Below, in pieces: positions 40,599 to 49,716 of a DNA stretch of 64,000 bases. Within the stretch, counting starts at the first letter, position 1. The number at the start of each line of letters is the position of its first letter. The stretch is taken from positions 124,001-188,000 of the forward strand of contig NZ_LMTJ01000008.1 of the NCBI RefSeq assembly GCF_001510715.1, written 5' to 3'. Source of the DNA: Bacillus sp. FJAT-29814. Lineage in GTDB: Bacteria > Bacillota > Bacilli > Bacillales > Cytobacillaceae. A program made the translations under genes and the position numbers. The notes beneath the pieces were generated by a model, which saw nothing but the letters and a program-made list of their open reading frames with translations, was not told where the DNA came from and searched no databases.

Positions 40599-41645
40599 AT
40601 GACAAGACCGATTAACGAAACATTTTTAAAAGCAGCCCGCGGTGAGAAAACAGACCATGTTCCTGTTTGGTATATGCGGCAGGCCGGGCGTTCTCAGCCT
40701 GAATACAGAGAAATAAAAGAGAAGTATTCTTTATTTGAAATCACGCATCAGCCGGAACTATGTGCTTATGTTACGAGACTGCCGGTTGAACAATATAATG
40801 TTGACGCTGCCATTTTATATAAGGATATCATGACTCCGCTCCCGGCAATGGGCATGAATGTTGAAATTAAGGGCGGTGTAGGACCGGTTATTGATAACCC
40901 AATCAAGTCAATGGCTGATGTCGAGCGTCTGAAAGAAATTCATCCGCAAGAAGATATCCCTTACGTTTTGGATACAATTAAATTGTTAGTTGAAGAACAA
41001 TTGAACGTCCCATTAATCGGTTTTTCCGGTGCGCCATTTACACTGGCCAGCTATATGATTGAGGGCGGCCCATCGAAAAACTACAATAAAACAAAAGCGT
41101 TCATGTATGCCGAGCCAAAGGCATGGTTTGCGTTAATGGATAAGCTCGGGGATATGGTGATTACATACGTAAAGGCGCAGATTCAGGCGGGCGCCAGGGC
41201 GATTCAGATTTTCGATTCCTGGGTAGGAGCGTTAAATGTCGAGGACTACCGATACTTTATAAAACCGGTTATGGACCGCATCTTCACTTCTTTAAGAGAA
41301 GAAAATGTTCCACTTATTATGTTTGGTGTCGGTGCCAGCCACCTGGCATTGGAATGGAACGACCTGCCGCTTGATGTGGTTGGCTTGGATTGGCGTCTGC
41401 CAATAAGCCAGGCAAGAGCAATGGGCATCCATAAAACCGTACAAGGAAATCTTGATCCGGCCATCTTGTTAGCTCCATGGGAAGTGATCGAGGAAAAAGC
41501 AAAGGCTATTTTAGATCAAGGGATGGCCCAGGGCGGCTATATCTTTAATTTGGGCCACGGGGTATTCCCTTCCGTAAATCCAGAAACCCTAAAACGGTTA
41601 GCGTCGTTCATTCATGAATATTCGGCGTCAAAATTAAGCCGTTAA
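40599..41645 (+). CDS. hemE: Uroporphyrinogen III decarboxylase
   Basis: 348 residues, the normal length. Signature PVWYMRQAGRSQPEYR near residue 24, catalytic Asp in VDAAILYKDIMTPL, and GFSGAPFTLASYMIEGG. It converts uroporphyrinogen III to coproporphyrinogen III in haem synthesis. AAAGGTGG ribosome site. First gene of hemE-hemH-hemY. Confidence 0.97.
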   Translation: MTRPINETFLKAARGEKTDHVPVWYMRQAGRSQPEYREIKEKYSLFEITHQPELCAYVTRLPVEQYNVDAAILYKDIMTPLPAMGMNVEIKGGVGPVIDNPIKSMADVERLKEIHPQEDIPYVLDTIKLLVEEQLNVPLIGFSGAPFTLASYMIEGGPSKNYNKTKAFMYAEPKAWFALMDKLGDMVITYVKAQIQAGARAIQIFDSWVGALNVEDYRYFIKPVMDRIFTSLREENVPLIMFGVGASHLALEWNDLPLDVVGLDWRLPISQARAMGIHKTVQGNLDPAILLAPWEVIEEKAKAILDQGMAQGGYIFNLGHGVFPSVNPETLKRLASFIHEYSASKLSR

Positions 41646-41716
41646 TCGCCCAGATTCAAGCGTTTTAATTGGTAATAAGCTTAAATTTTTGGCACAATAA
41701 AATAGGCTGTTTTTAA

Positions 41717-41761
41717 AGGGTCATAGGGGAAGCAAGTTAGTTGCTGACGCCTTATGACCCT
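41717..41761 (+). promoter_or_regulatory. Strong two-part hairpin in the hemE-hemH gap
   Basis: AGGGTCATAGGG (41717-41728) pairs with CCTTATGACCCT (41750-41761), 12 bp with one G-U; the loop has a second stem AGCAA/TTGCT (41731-41735/41741-41745). No T-run follows, so it is not a usual terminator. It lies 50 bases before the hemH start and may act in mRNA stability, processing or control. Confidence 0.5.
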
Positions 41762-41810
41762 ATCCCACATTAATTGGGGAAACAGGGAAACTTTCAAAGA
41801 GGTGCTAGAC

Positions 41811-42743
41811 ATGACAAAAAAGACAATGGGCCTGCTGGTAATGGCTTATGGTACCCCGTATACACTAGATGATTTAGAAAGATATTATACTCATATTCGG
41901 CACGGCAGAAAGCCGACCCCCGAAATGATTGACGAGCTTCGCAGTCGCTATGAAGCGATAGGCGGTATTTCCCCATTGGCCAGAATCACCCTTGAACAAG
42001 CGGAAAAGCTGGAAGCCTATTTAAATGACATCCAAGATGAAATACAATTTAAAATGTACCTAGGCTTAAAACATATTGAGCCGTTTATTGAAGATGCAGT
42101 TAAGAAAATGCATGAGGACGGCATTAAAGAGGCGGTTAGTATCGTCTTGGCGCCGCATTTCTCAACGTTCAGTGTAAAATCCTATAATGGCCGAGCAATA
42201 GAGGAAGCGGAAAAATTGGGCGGACCTCAAATTACGGCAATCGAAAGCTGGTACCAAGAGCCAAAGTTTATTACATATTGGGCCGATAAAGTGCAACAAA
42301 TATTTTCAAGCCTGCCTGCAAATGAAACAGACAACGCTGTGCTGATTGTCTCTGCCCACAGCCTGCCTGAGAAGATTTTGCAATTTGGCGACCCGTATCC
42401 AAAACAGCTTCAGGAAACGGCCGATCTGATTGCGGAACAAGCCGGGGTGAAAAATTACGTCATTGGCTGGCAGAGCGCCGGAAATACACCGGAGCCTTGG
42501 CTCGGACCGGATGTGCAGGATTTAACCAGAGATTTATACAATAACCATCATTATCAGGCATTTGTATATGTGCCAGTCGGGTTTGTTTCGGAACACCTTG
42601 AGGTGCTGTACGATAACGATTATGAATGTAAGGCGGTTACAGAAGAACTTGGGACCAGTTATTACCGACCGGCAATGCCGAATTCACAGCCTGAATTTAT
42701 TGATGCCTTATCAACGGTTGTTTTAAAGGCTGTAAACAAGTAA
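41811..42743 (+). CDS. hemH: Coproporphyrin ferrochelatase
   Basis: 310 residues, as in B. subtilis. The metal-site histidine is in IVSAHSLPEKIL and the conserved glutamate near VGFVSEHLEVLYD. In Bacillus HemH puts iron into coproporphyrin III. ATG 41811 follows GAGGTG; the frame from 41754 overlaps the hairpin region and lacks a ribosome site. It acts with the next gene, hemY. Confidence 0.96.
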   Translation: MTKKTMGLLVMAYGTPYTLDDLERYYTHIRHGRKPTPEMIDELRSRYEAIGGISPLARITLEQAEKLEAYLNDIQDEIQFKMYLGLKHIEPFIEDAVKKMHEDGIKEAVSIVLAPHFSTFSVKSYNGRAIEEAEKLGGPQITAIESWYQEPKFITYWADKVQQIFSSLPANETDNAVLIVSAHSLPEKILQFGDPYPKQLQETADLIAEQAGVKNYVIGWQSAGNTPEPWLGPDVQDLTRDLYNNHHYQAFVYVPVGFVSEHLEVLYDNDYECKAVTEELGTSYYRPAMPNSQPEFIDALSTVVLKAVNK

Positions 42744-42776
42744 ATTATCGGATTTTAAATGGAGCAGGTGACGTCA

Positions 42777-44195
42777 GTGGCGCAAGAAAAACAGAAAGTC
42801 ATCATTATTGGGGGAGGGGCTGCCGGAATGACGGCTGCCTACTATCTCCAAAAAGAAATAAAAGAAAAACATCTCCCAATTGAGATAAAGCTCATTGAAG
42901 CATCGCACCGTCTCGGAGGTAAAATGCAAACAGTCGTCAAGGACGGTTTTACCATTGAAAGAGGGCCCGATTCATTTTTGGCAAGGAAGACAAGCATCAT
43001 TAGGCTGGCAAAGGAAGTTGGGATGGATGACCAATTGGTCCCGAACTCAACGGGGAAATCTTATGTTCTGGTAAACGAAAAACTTTATCCAATGCCAGGG
43101 GGATCCATCATGGGAATCCCGACACAGGTAGGTCCCTTTATCACAACCGGCCTTTTCTCTATTCCCGGCAAGCTGAGGGCAGCGGCGGATTTCATCCTTC
43201 CTCGTTCGGAAAGCGGGAAAGATCAGTCTCTGGGGAAATTTTTTCGCAGAAGATTGGGCGATGAAGTGGTTGAAAATTTAATTGAACCATTGTTATCCGG
43301 CATTTACGCGGGCGATATTGACCAAATGAGTTTAATGGCAACATTTCCGCAATTTTATGAAGTAGAGCAGAAACACAGAAGCTTGATACTGGGAATGAAG
43401 AAAGCCACCCCTTCTCAGCCAAAGCAGCCTGCTGTCAAGGAGAAATCAAATAAAGGTGCGTTTCTGACTTTTAAAACCGGGCTTCAGTCATTTGCCGAAG
43501 CCATTGAGGCAAAACTGGATTCTCAGTCCATTTTAAAAGGACACCGGGTTGAGAATATTACCAAAATGAATGGTAAGTATGAAGTTTATCTGAATAATGG
43601 AGAAATACTGGAGGCGGATGGCATTATTGCTGCCACACCGCACCAGATTACCCAGTCGATGTTTTCCAAATATGGCTTTTTTGAGCCGTTAAAATCAGTT
43701 CCATCGACATCAGTGGCAACGGTAGCATTAGCCTTTCCAAAAGAGGCGATCAAACAAGATATTGACGGGACTGGCTTTGTTGTTTCACGAAACAGTGACT
43801 ATTCGATTACCGCCTGTACATGGACCCACAAGAAATGGGAACATTCCACGCCAGAGGGGAAAGCGTTGCTCCGCTGTTATGTAGGCCGGGCTGGAGACGA
43901 AACGATTGTTGACCTGTCAGATGACCAAATTATTAAAATTGTCTTGGATGATTTAAATAAGACGATGGATATCACCATGAATCCCGAATTTGCCATTGTA
44001 TCGCGGTGGAAAAACGCGATGCCGCAGTATACGGTAGGACACAAGCAGCGCATGGCGGAAATCCTTGAAGCAATGAACCGGGAACTGCCTGGTGTATTTC
44101 TGGCCGGTGCCTCATATGGAGGAGTAGGGGTACCCGACTGCATTGACCAAGGGGAAGCTGCAGTTAAGGCTGTCTTGGATTATTTAAAACTTTAA
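42777..44195 (+). CDS. hemY: Coproporphyrinogen III / protoporphyrinogen oxidase
   Basis: 472 residues. FAD-binding dinucleotide fold at the N-terminus (VIIIGGGAAGMTAAYYLQ) and RLGGKMQTV; the C-terminal FAD motif is near GVGVPDCIDQGEAAVKAV. It oxidises coproporphyrinogen III (Gram-positive route). GTG 42777 is preferred (CAGGTG site) over ATG 42759. Terminator follows at 44215. Confidence 0.93.
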   Translation: MAQEKQKVIIIGGGAAGMTAAYYLQKEIKEKHLPIEIKLIEASHRLGGKMQTVVKDGFTIERGPDSFLARKTSIIRLAKEVGMDDQLVPNSTGKSYVLVNEKLYPMPGGSIMGIPTQVGPFITTGLFSIPGKLRAAADFILPRSESGKDQSLGKFFRRRLGDEVVENLIEPLLSGIYAGDIDQMSLMATFPQFYEVEQKHRSLILGMKKATPSQPKQPAVKEKSNKGAFLTFKTGLQSFAEAIEAKLDSQSILKGHRVENITKMNGKYEVYLNNGEILEADGIIAATPHQITQSMFSKYGFFEPLKSVPSTSVATVALAFPKEAIKQDIDGTGFVVSRNSDYSITACTWTHKKWEHSTPEGKALLRCYVGRAGDETIVDLSDDQIIKIVLDDLNKTMDITMNPEFAIVSRWKNAMPQYTVGHKQRMAEILEAMNRELPGVFLAGASYGGVGVPDCIDQGEAAVKAVLDYLKL

Positions 44196-44214
44196 GAGGA
44201 AGCCAATTTTTATA

Positions 44215-44249
44215 AAACCGGCCGTTTTTTCAACAGCGGCTGGTTTTTT
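44215..44249 (+). terminator. Terminator after hemY
   Basis: AAACCGGCCG (44215-44224) pairs with CGGCTGGTTT (44236-44245), one G-U pair, followed by TTTT. It closes the hemEHY operon. Confidence 0.9.
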
Positions 44250-44303
44250 GTTATTGCCGGATTTGGAGTATATTAAAGGGAGAGACTCTTGGAGGTGCAG
44301 GAA

Positions 44304-45038
44304 ATGAAGTTAACAATTATTGGTTTATGGGGCGGCTACCCGAAAAAGAATGGTGCAAGCTCCGGTTACTTGTTGGAGCACGATGGATTCAAGCTGTTAA
44401 TCGATTGCGGAAGCGGTGTGATGTCCAAGATGCAAGAAGCAGTACAACCAGAGGAGCTCGATGCTGTCATTATCTCGCACTATCACCCAGACCATATTGC
44501 CGATATTGGCGTCTTGCAGCATGCGAGATTAATTCAGGGGTTTCTGGGAAAGCAATGCCCTAATTTGCCAATATACGGTCATATCTTCGATGACTATGAA
44601 TTTGGCAAATTGACGTATAAACAGATTACCAAAGGGATTGGCTATGATCCGAATCAAGTTCTCGAATTGGGACCATTTAAGGTGTCATTTATTAAAACAG
44701 ACCATCCAGTTCCATGCTATGCGATGCGATTTGAGGCAGACGGCAAAGTGCTGGTTTATACAGGCGACAGTTCCTTTAAAGACGAGTTTATAGATTTTGG
44801 CAAAGGCGCTGATGTCCTGTTATGCGAATGCAATTTTTACGGAAATCAAAATGGCAAATCAGCAGGGCATATGAACAGTTTCGATGCAGGACGATTTGCA
44901 AAAAATGCTGCTGTCAACCAACTAATCCTGACTCATTTGCCGCATTACGGTAATTTGTCCGACCTTGTTAGTGAAGCATCTCAAGAATTTACTGGTATAA
45001 TAAAGCTTGCAGAGGAATTTCAAACCATATCGATTTAA
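44304..45038 (+). CDS. yhfI: Metallo-beta-lactamase-fold hydrolase (YhfI-like)
   Basis: 244 residues, the B. subtilis YhfI length. Zinc ligands: VIISHYHPDHIADIG (HxHxDH), LVYTGDSS, and a late histidine in LILTHLPHYG. Substrate not known; the family includes RNase Z-like and phosphodiesterase enzymes. ATG 44304 behind GGAGGTG; the frame from 44289 includes the ribosome site. Confidence 0.85.
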   Translation: MKLTIIGLWGGYPKKNGASSGYLLEHDGFKLLIDCGSGVMSKMQEAVQPEELDAVIISHYHPDHIADIGVLQHARLIQGFLGKQCPNLPIYGHIFDDYEFGKLTYKQITKGIGYDPNQVLELGPFKVSFIKTDHPVPCYAMRFEADGKVLVYTGDSSFKDEFIDFGKGADVLLCECNFYGNQNGKSAGHMNSFDAGRFAKNAAVNQLILTHLPHYGNLSDLVSEASQEFTGIIKLAEEFQTISI

Positions 45039-45056
45039 GGGAGGCCCCAGGATTTT

Positions 45057-46046
45057 ATGTTATTTATCGACAATAAAGGAATAACCGACCCAAGGATTAA
45101 CCTGGCAATTGAAGAATACGCATTGAAGAATCTTGATATCAATGAGACGTATTTATTATTTTACATAAACGAGCCATCGATTATTATTGGCAAGAATCAG
45201 AATACGATTGAGGAAATCAATACCGAATATGTCGAGAACAACGGGATTAAAGTGGTTCGCCGTTTATCAGGAGGCGGAGCCGTTTACCATGATCTTGGCA
45301 ATTTGAATTTTAGCTTTATCACAAAGGATGATGGGGAGAGCTTTCATAATTTCCGTAAATTTACCGAGCCGGTTATTGAGGCACTTAGAAAATTGGGGGT
45401 AAATGCGGAGCTTAGCGGCCGCAATGACATCGAAGTGGAGGGACGGAAAATCTCCGGGAACGCGCAGTTTTCCACCAAGGGCAGAATGTTCAGCCATGGA
45501 ACGCTGCTGTTAAATTCTGAAATGGAAAATGTCGCATCAGCTTTAAAGGTGAAAAAGGACAAGATCGAATCAAAGGGAATCAAATCGGTTCGCAGCCGAG
45601 TAGCCAATATTTCTGAGTTTTTAACGGAAAATATCAGCATCGAAGAATTTCGTTCCTTGCTGCTAAAATTTATTTTTGACGGGATGGAGGAAGTTCCTGA
45701 ATATGTCCTGACCGAGGAAGACTGGGAAAGGATTCACCAGCTGTCAAAAGAAAGATACCAGAATTGGGAGTGGAATTACGGAAGGTCACCGAAATTTAAC
45801 CTGCAGCATTCTCACCGGTTTCCGGTTGGTTCCATTGATGTCCGGCTTGAGGTCAATAAAGGAATCATTGAAAATTGCAAGATCTACGGCGACTTTTTTG
45901 GCGTAGGTGATGTTAGTGACATTGAAGCCAAGTTAACGGGAACTCGCTATGAAAAAGCCGAAATTGAAGCAGCTCTGGAAGAAATTGATCCAACCTATTA
46001 TTTTGGGAATGTTTCAAAGGAAGACTTTATTAACTTAATATACTAA
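45057..46046 (+). CDS. lplJ: Lipoate-protein ligase LplJ
   Basis: 329 residues. Motifs RRLSGGGAVYHDLGN and the catalytic-lysine region RKISGNAQF of the lipoate ligase A family, plus a C-terminal accessory domain from about residue 245. It activates free lipoate with ATP and transfers it to lipoyl proteins. 18 bases from yhfI, so probably co-transcribed. Terminator follows. Confidence 0.93.
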   Translation: MLFIDNKGITDPRINLAIEEYALKNLDINETYLLFYINEPSIIIGKNQNTIEEINTEYVENNGIKVVRRLSGGGAVYHDLGNLNFSFITKDDGESFHNFRKFTEPVIEALRKLGVNAELSGRNDIEVEGRKISGNAQFSTKGRMFSHGTLLLNSEMENVASALKVKKDKIESKGIKSVRSRVANISEFLTENISIEEFRSLLLKFIFDGMEEVPEYVLTEEDWERIHQLSKERYQNWEWNYGRSPKFNLQHSHRFPVGSIDVRLEVNKGIIENCKIYGDFFGVGDVSDIEAKLTGTRYEKAEIEAALEEIDPTYYFGNVSKEDFINLIY

Positions 46047-46057
46047 TGTCTTTCAAG

Positions 46058-46092
46058 GGGGAAGTGTCCAATTCGACACCTTCCTTTTTTGT
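46058..46092 (+). terminator. Terminator after lplJ
   Basis: GGAAGTGTC pairs with GACACCTTCC (one bulged C), loop CAATTC, then TTTTTTG and more T residues. Confidence 0.85.
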
Positions 46093-46120
46093 TTTTTTCA
46101 GAAATTTTTAAGTATTATAC

Positions 46121-46149
46121 TTGTATAGGTAATTTTCTTCCAATATAAT
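46121..46149 (+). promoter_or_regulatory. Promoter of lcfB
   Basis: TTGTAT (46121-46126), 17 bases, TATAAT (46144-46149): a good SigA promoter. The FadR-like operator lies 26 bases beyond the -10 box, in the transcribed leader. Confidence 0.8.
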
Positions 46150-46175
46150 ATATTTAGAAAATTGTTACAAGTTTG

Positions 46176-46193
46176 TGAATGAGTATTCATTCA
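46176..46193. promoter_or_regulatory. FadR operator upstream of lcfB
   Basis: TGAATGAGTATTCATTCA is an exact match to the Bacillus FadR binding consensus TGAATGAnTAnTCATTCA. In B. subtilis FadR (YsiA, TetR type) represses fatty-acid degradation genes, including lcfB, until long-chain acyl-CoA releases it. Its place just after the promoter fits repression by road-block. Confidence 0.9.
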
Positions 46194-46213
46194 TCTAAGG
46201 GGGAGAAGAGAAT

Positions 46214-47776
46214 ATGAATCTATCATCACAGCTTCACGAAACAGCCAAGGCATCTGCCGGGAAGATTGCCTATTACTTTATGGGCAAGTCGAGTACATAT
46301 GCCGAATTGGATGCGGCGATTACTAAATTCGCATCTGGCCTTGAAAAACTAGGGGTAAAACAAGGGGACCATGTTGGGCTGCTATTGGGGAATTCCCCGC
46401 ATTTTGTGATTAGCCTATACGGGGCATTGCGGTTGGGCGCAACAGTAATACCGGTTAACCCCATTTATACCGCAGATGAAATTGGGTACATCCTAAAAAA
46501 TGGGGATGTAAAGGTTGTCGTAGGACTGGATTTAATGATACCGCTGGCGGACAAAGTACATATGATGCTGCCAAAAGTCGAGCATTATGTCATCTGTGAA
46601 ACTGAACAGAATGGCTTGGCACAGCCAGGTGTCGAGTCCCTTACTGTGTACGCTAAAATGAAATCGTTTACAGACGTGGTCGCTTCAGGGGATATCAGTT
46701 TTCAAGGGCCTAAGCTAAATGATGACGACACAGCCATCATTCTTTACACCTCAGGGACAACCGGCAAGCCGAAGGGTGCAATGCTGACCCACAAGAATTT
46801 ATATAGCAACGCCAGTGATGTCGGCGCGTATTTAAAAATAAACGGGAATGATCGGGTCATCACGACTCTGCCAATGTTTCATGTCTTTTGTTTAACGGTT
46901 GCCCTGAATGCGCCGCTTATAAACGGGGCCACACTGTTAATCGCACCAAAATTTAGCCCCAAAGATATTTTCCAGCTTGCTAAAGACTATCAAGCTACTG
47001 TTTTTGCTGGTGTGCCAACGATGTACAATTTCTTGTATCAATATCCGGAGGGGAATCCTGAAGATTTAAAAACATTGCGTCTGTGCGTTTCTGGCGGAGC
47101 TTCAATGCCGGTTGCGTTACTAAAGAATTTTGAAGAGAAGTTTAATGTTCTGATTTCGGAGGGTTACGGCTTATCAGAGGCATCTCCTGTTACGTGTTTT
47201 AATCCGCTCGACCGCCCACGTAAGGCTGGGTCAATTGGACCTTCGATTGTTAACGTGGAAAATAAGGTAGTCGATGAGCTTGGGGAAGAGGTGCCTGTAG
47301 GTCAGGTTGGTGAATTGATTGTCCGCGGACCAAACGTAATGAAGGGCTATTATAAAATGCCGGAGGAAACAGCAGCAACCATTAAGAATGGCTGGCTGCA
47401 TACTGGCGATATGGCGCGCATGGATGAGGAAGGCTATTTTTATATTGTTGACCGCAAAAAGGATTTAATCATTGTTGGTGGATATAACGTGTATCCACGT
47501 GAGGTTGAAGAAGTCATCTATGGCCATCCCGATGTGGTAGAAGTCGCTGTTCTTGGCGTTCCTGACCCGAATCAGGGTGAGGCGGTTCATGCCTATGTCG
47601 TCAGCAAACGGGCCGACTTAACGGAGGCAGACTTGGTTAACTACTGTAAAGAACATCTAGCTAAATATAAAGTGCCTTCTGCGATTGTTTTCTTGGATGA
47701 ATTGCCAAAGAATACGACTGGTAAAATTCTGAGACGGGCCCTAAGGCAACAAGTGACGCAAACAGTGGGCAACTAA
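46214..47776 (+). CDS. lcfB: Long-chain fatty-acid-CoA ligase LcfB (YhfL)
   Basis: 520 residues of the AMP-forming ligase class: P-loop IILYTSGTTGKPKGAMLTH, GYGLSEASPVT, the hinge WLHTGDMARMDEEGYF, and the catalytic lysine near the C-terminus (LPKNTTGKILRRAL). It activates fatty acids for beta-oxidation or membrane lipid synthesis. AGGGGGAG ribosome site; under the FadR operator at 46176. Confidence 0.95.
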   Translation: MNLSSQLHETAKASAGKIAYYFMGKSSTYAELDAAITKFASGLEKLGVKQGDHVGLLLGNSPHFVISLYGALRLGATVIPVNPIYTADEIGYILKNGDVKVVVGLDLMIPLADKVHMMLPKVEHYVICETEQNGLAQPGVESLTVYAKMKSFTDVVASGDISFQGPKLNDDDTAIILYTSGTTGKPKGAMLTHKNLYSNASDVGAYLKINGNDRVITTLPMFHVFCLTVALNAPLINGATLLIAPKFSPKDIFQLAKDYQATVFAGVPTMYNFLYQYPEGNPEDLKTLRLCVSGGASMPVALLKNFEEKFNVLISEGYGLSEASPVTCFNPLDRPRKAGSIGPSIVNVENKVVDELGEEVPVGQVGELIVRGPNVMKGYYKMPEETAATIKNGWLHTGDMARMDEEGYFYIVDRKKDLIIVGGYNVYPREVEEVIYGHPDVVEVAVLGVPDPNQGEAVHAYVVSKRADLTEADLVNYCKEHLAKYKVPSAIVFLDELPKNTTGKILRRALRQQVTQTVGN

Positions 47777-47796
47777 TTTTATCGGATTTTTTGCGT

Positions 47797-47825
47797 AAAA
47801 AGGCAGGCTTTTCGCTTGCCTTTTT
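47797..47825 (+). terminator. Terminator after lcfB
   Basis: AAAGGCAGGC pairs with GCTTGCCTTT (one G-U), loop TTTTC, followed by TT and flanked by AA. It separates lcfB from the enoyl-CoA hydratase gene, so readthrough or a separate promoter is needed for the latter. Confidence 0.85.
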
Positions 47826-47854
47826 CGAATTTATAGATGAAAGGGGTGGAACAA

Positions 47855-48631
47855 ATGGAGTCAATTTTACTCGAAATTAATAATCATATTGCGATTGTGA
47901 CCATCAATCGAGCAGAGGCCTTGAATGCCTTTAATTATGAAACGTTGCAGGCACTGCAGGATAAGGTGGAGCAAATTCGGGTGAACCCGGAAATTCGCAC
48001 TGTCATATTTACTGGTGCAGGAGAGAAGGCTTTTAGTGTCGGGGCGGACCTGAAGGAACGGAAAAATTTAACCAATGAACAAGTAAAGCGCAATCTTTTT
48101 AAAATTAATGAGGTGTTCAACGCAATCGATCAGCTGCCGCAGCCCACGCTTGCTGCCATCAATGGTTTTGCCTTTGGCGGCGGGATGGAACTGGCGTTGG
48201 CTTGTGACTTTCGGATTGCCGCATCCGGGGCATTAATGGGATTGACCGAAACAAGTCTTGCGATCATTCCTGGCGCAGGAGGGACCCAGCGGCTGCCGCG
48301 GTTAATTGGGCAGGCGAAGGCATTAGAGCTAATTTTGACAGCACGCCGGCTAAAGGCGGAAGAAGCGTTTGGCTATGGCATTTTAACAAGGGTAGTGGAG
48401 GGAAGCGAGCTTTTGAATGAAAGCATCGCCTTTTGTTCGGTGCTGCTTACCAATGGGCCAGTGGCGCTGCAGCAGGCTAAGTTTGCTGTTAAGCAGGGGA
48501 TGAATGTCGATTTGGCCACGGGATTGCAAATCGAACGAAAAGCTTATGAAGTCACACTGCCGACAGAGGACCGTGTAGAGGCACTTACTGCATTTGCTGA
48601 AAAAAGAAAGCCGGTATTTAAGGGGAAATAG
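47855..48631 (+). CDS. Enoyl-CoA hydratase/isomerase family protein
   Basis: 258 residues, crotonase fold. Oxyanion-hole segments GEKAFSVGADLKERKN and INGFAFGGGMELALACD, with the catalytic glutamates in GLTETSLAIIPGAGGTQRLP. It hydrates trans-2-enoyl-CoA in beta-oxidation or branched-chain catabolism. ATG 47855 follows AAGGGGTGG. Its place after the acyl-CoA ligase fits fatty-acid use; this gene is absent at this position in B. subtilis. Confidence 0.9.
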   Translation: MESILLEINNHIAIVTINRAEALNAFNYETLQALQDKVEQIRVNPEIRTVIFTGAGEKAFSVGADLKERKNLTNEQVKRNLFKINEVFNAIDQLPQPTLAAINGFAFGGGMELALACDFRIAASGALMGLTETSLAIIPGAGGTQRLPRLIGQAKALELILTARRLKAEEAFGYGILTRVVEGSELLNESIAFCSVLLTNGPVALQQAKFAVKQGMNVDLATGLQIERKAYEVTLPTEDRVEALTAFAEKRKPVFKGK

Positions 48632-48633
48632 TC

Positions 48634-48672
48634 ATTTGTGGTCACGTCAGAAATCCTGGCGTGACCACAAAT
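48634..48672. repeat. 17-bp-stem inverted repeat between convergent genes
   Basis: ATTTGTGGTCACGTCAG (48634-48650) and CTGGCGTGACCACAAAT (48656-48672) pair along their whole length apart from one G-U, loop AAATC. There is no T-run on either side. It lies between the convergent hydratase and azlD genes and may end both transcripts or protect their 3' ends. Confidence 0.7.
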
Positions 48673-48686
48673 CCCCACAGACTGAC

Positions 48687-48995
48687 TCACATCAAATAAG
48701 AATATAAGGTTAAAACAGCAATTGACCCAAGCACAACGACAATCACGTTTGCCCCCAAAAATGCCGCAATAAAAGCGACAGCAGCCCCTAAAACACCATA
48801 TAATAAATCATCTTTTTGGATGAAAATAATTGCTGGAAAAATTAATGCGCCAAGTGTCGCGTAAGGTACATTTTTCAACACACCTTGAATAAATGGCGGC
48901 AGTTCCTTCCCTTTAAACAAAACAAATGGAAGCATTCGGGGGATATAGGTAACCAAGCCCATGCCGATAATCATCCACACAATCTCACTCTTCAT
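48687..48995 (-). CDS. azlD: Branched-chain amino-acid exporter subunit AzlD
   Basis: 102 residues with four hydrophobic helices (VWMIIGMGLVTYIPRMLPFV near the start; VAFIAAFLGANVIVVVLGSI at the end). AzlD works with AzlC to export branched-chain amino acids and azaleucine. ATG 48995 is preferred over GTG 48998. It overlaps the end of azlC by 11 bases. Confidence 0.92.
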   Translation of the reverse strand: MKSEIVWMIIGMGLVTYIPRMLPFVLFKGKELPPFIQGVLKNVPYATLGALIFPAIIFIQKDDLLYGVLGAAVAFIAAFLGANVIVVVLGSIAVLTLYSYLM

Positions 48996-49716
48996 CACTT
49001 ACACCCCGATGTCTGTTTTTCAATACTTCTACTGCCTCGACTAAGATCGCTGATAGTAGAGTTGCTGTTACGATTGACCACCCTTGTGCCATAAGCTCTC
49101 CCATCGTAAAAATGGTATTAAACACAGCACCAAGTGCCGCCAAAAAAACGATCTTCATACTTCTTTTCATTGAAGGCACCAATAGCCCGACGAACATCGC
49201 ATACAGTGCCACTCCCATACTTTCCTGCAAAGTCTGCGGCAGGCTCGCGCCAATCAAGTGACCTACCCCTGAAAAAACAACCCAGCTTGAGTAGGCAACC
49301 AAATTTAAACCGAACAAAAAGCCTGTGCTAATTTTGCCTTCCTGAGTGGCCGCCACCGAAAACGTCTCATCGGTAATCATGAAAGAATAAGCCAACTTGT
49401 TCGGAAGCCGATCTTCCTCTGCCTTCTCGTTCAAGGTCGCACTCATTAAAAAATGTCTGATATTCACAATGAAAGTAGTCAGGATAATTTCAATAATTCC
49501 CGTTCCGTAAGCAATAAGGCTTAATGATATGTATTGGGATGCCCCGGCAAACACAATCATGCTCATTAACACCGTTTCATAGATTGTTAATCCTGTAGTT
49601 TTGGCAAGAAGACCAAATGTGAGAGCTATCGGAAAATATCCGATCCCGATACTGATTCCCGCTTGGACGCCTTTCCTGAACGGCGAAGATTCCTTTCCCA
49701 ATGCAAAATCCGCCAA
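48985..49716 (-). CDS. azlC: Branched-chain amino-acid exporter subunit AzlC
   Basis: 243 residues with about six membrane helices; GISIGIGYFPIALTFGLLAK and FAGASQYISLSLI are typical of AzlC. TTG start with a GGGGGG site. It forms the larger subunit of the exporter with AzlD. No T-box or Lrp box was recognised in the short upstream region. Confidence 0.92.
   Translation of the reverse strand: MADFALGKESSPFRKGVQAGISIGIGYFPIALTFGLLAKTTGLTIYETVLMSMIVFAGASQYISLSLIAYGTGIIEIILTTFIVNIRHFLMSATLNEKAEEDRLPNKLAYSFMITDETFSVAATQEGKISTGFLFGLNLVAYSSWVVFSGVGHLIGASLPQTLQESMGVALYAMFVGLLVPSMKRSMKIVFLAALGAVFNTIFTMGELMAQGWSIVTATLLSAILVEAVEVLKNRHRGVSDEE

Noticed and set aside
41717..41761. T-box or metabolite riboswitch
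   Set aside because: No T-box sequence, no terminator/antiterminator pair and no known riboswitch core; only the two nested stems are visible.
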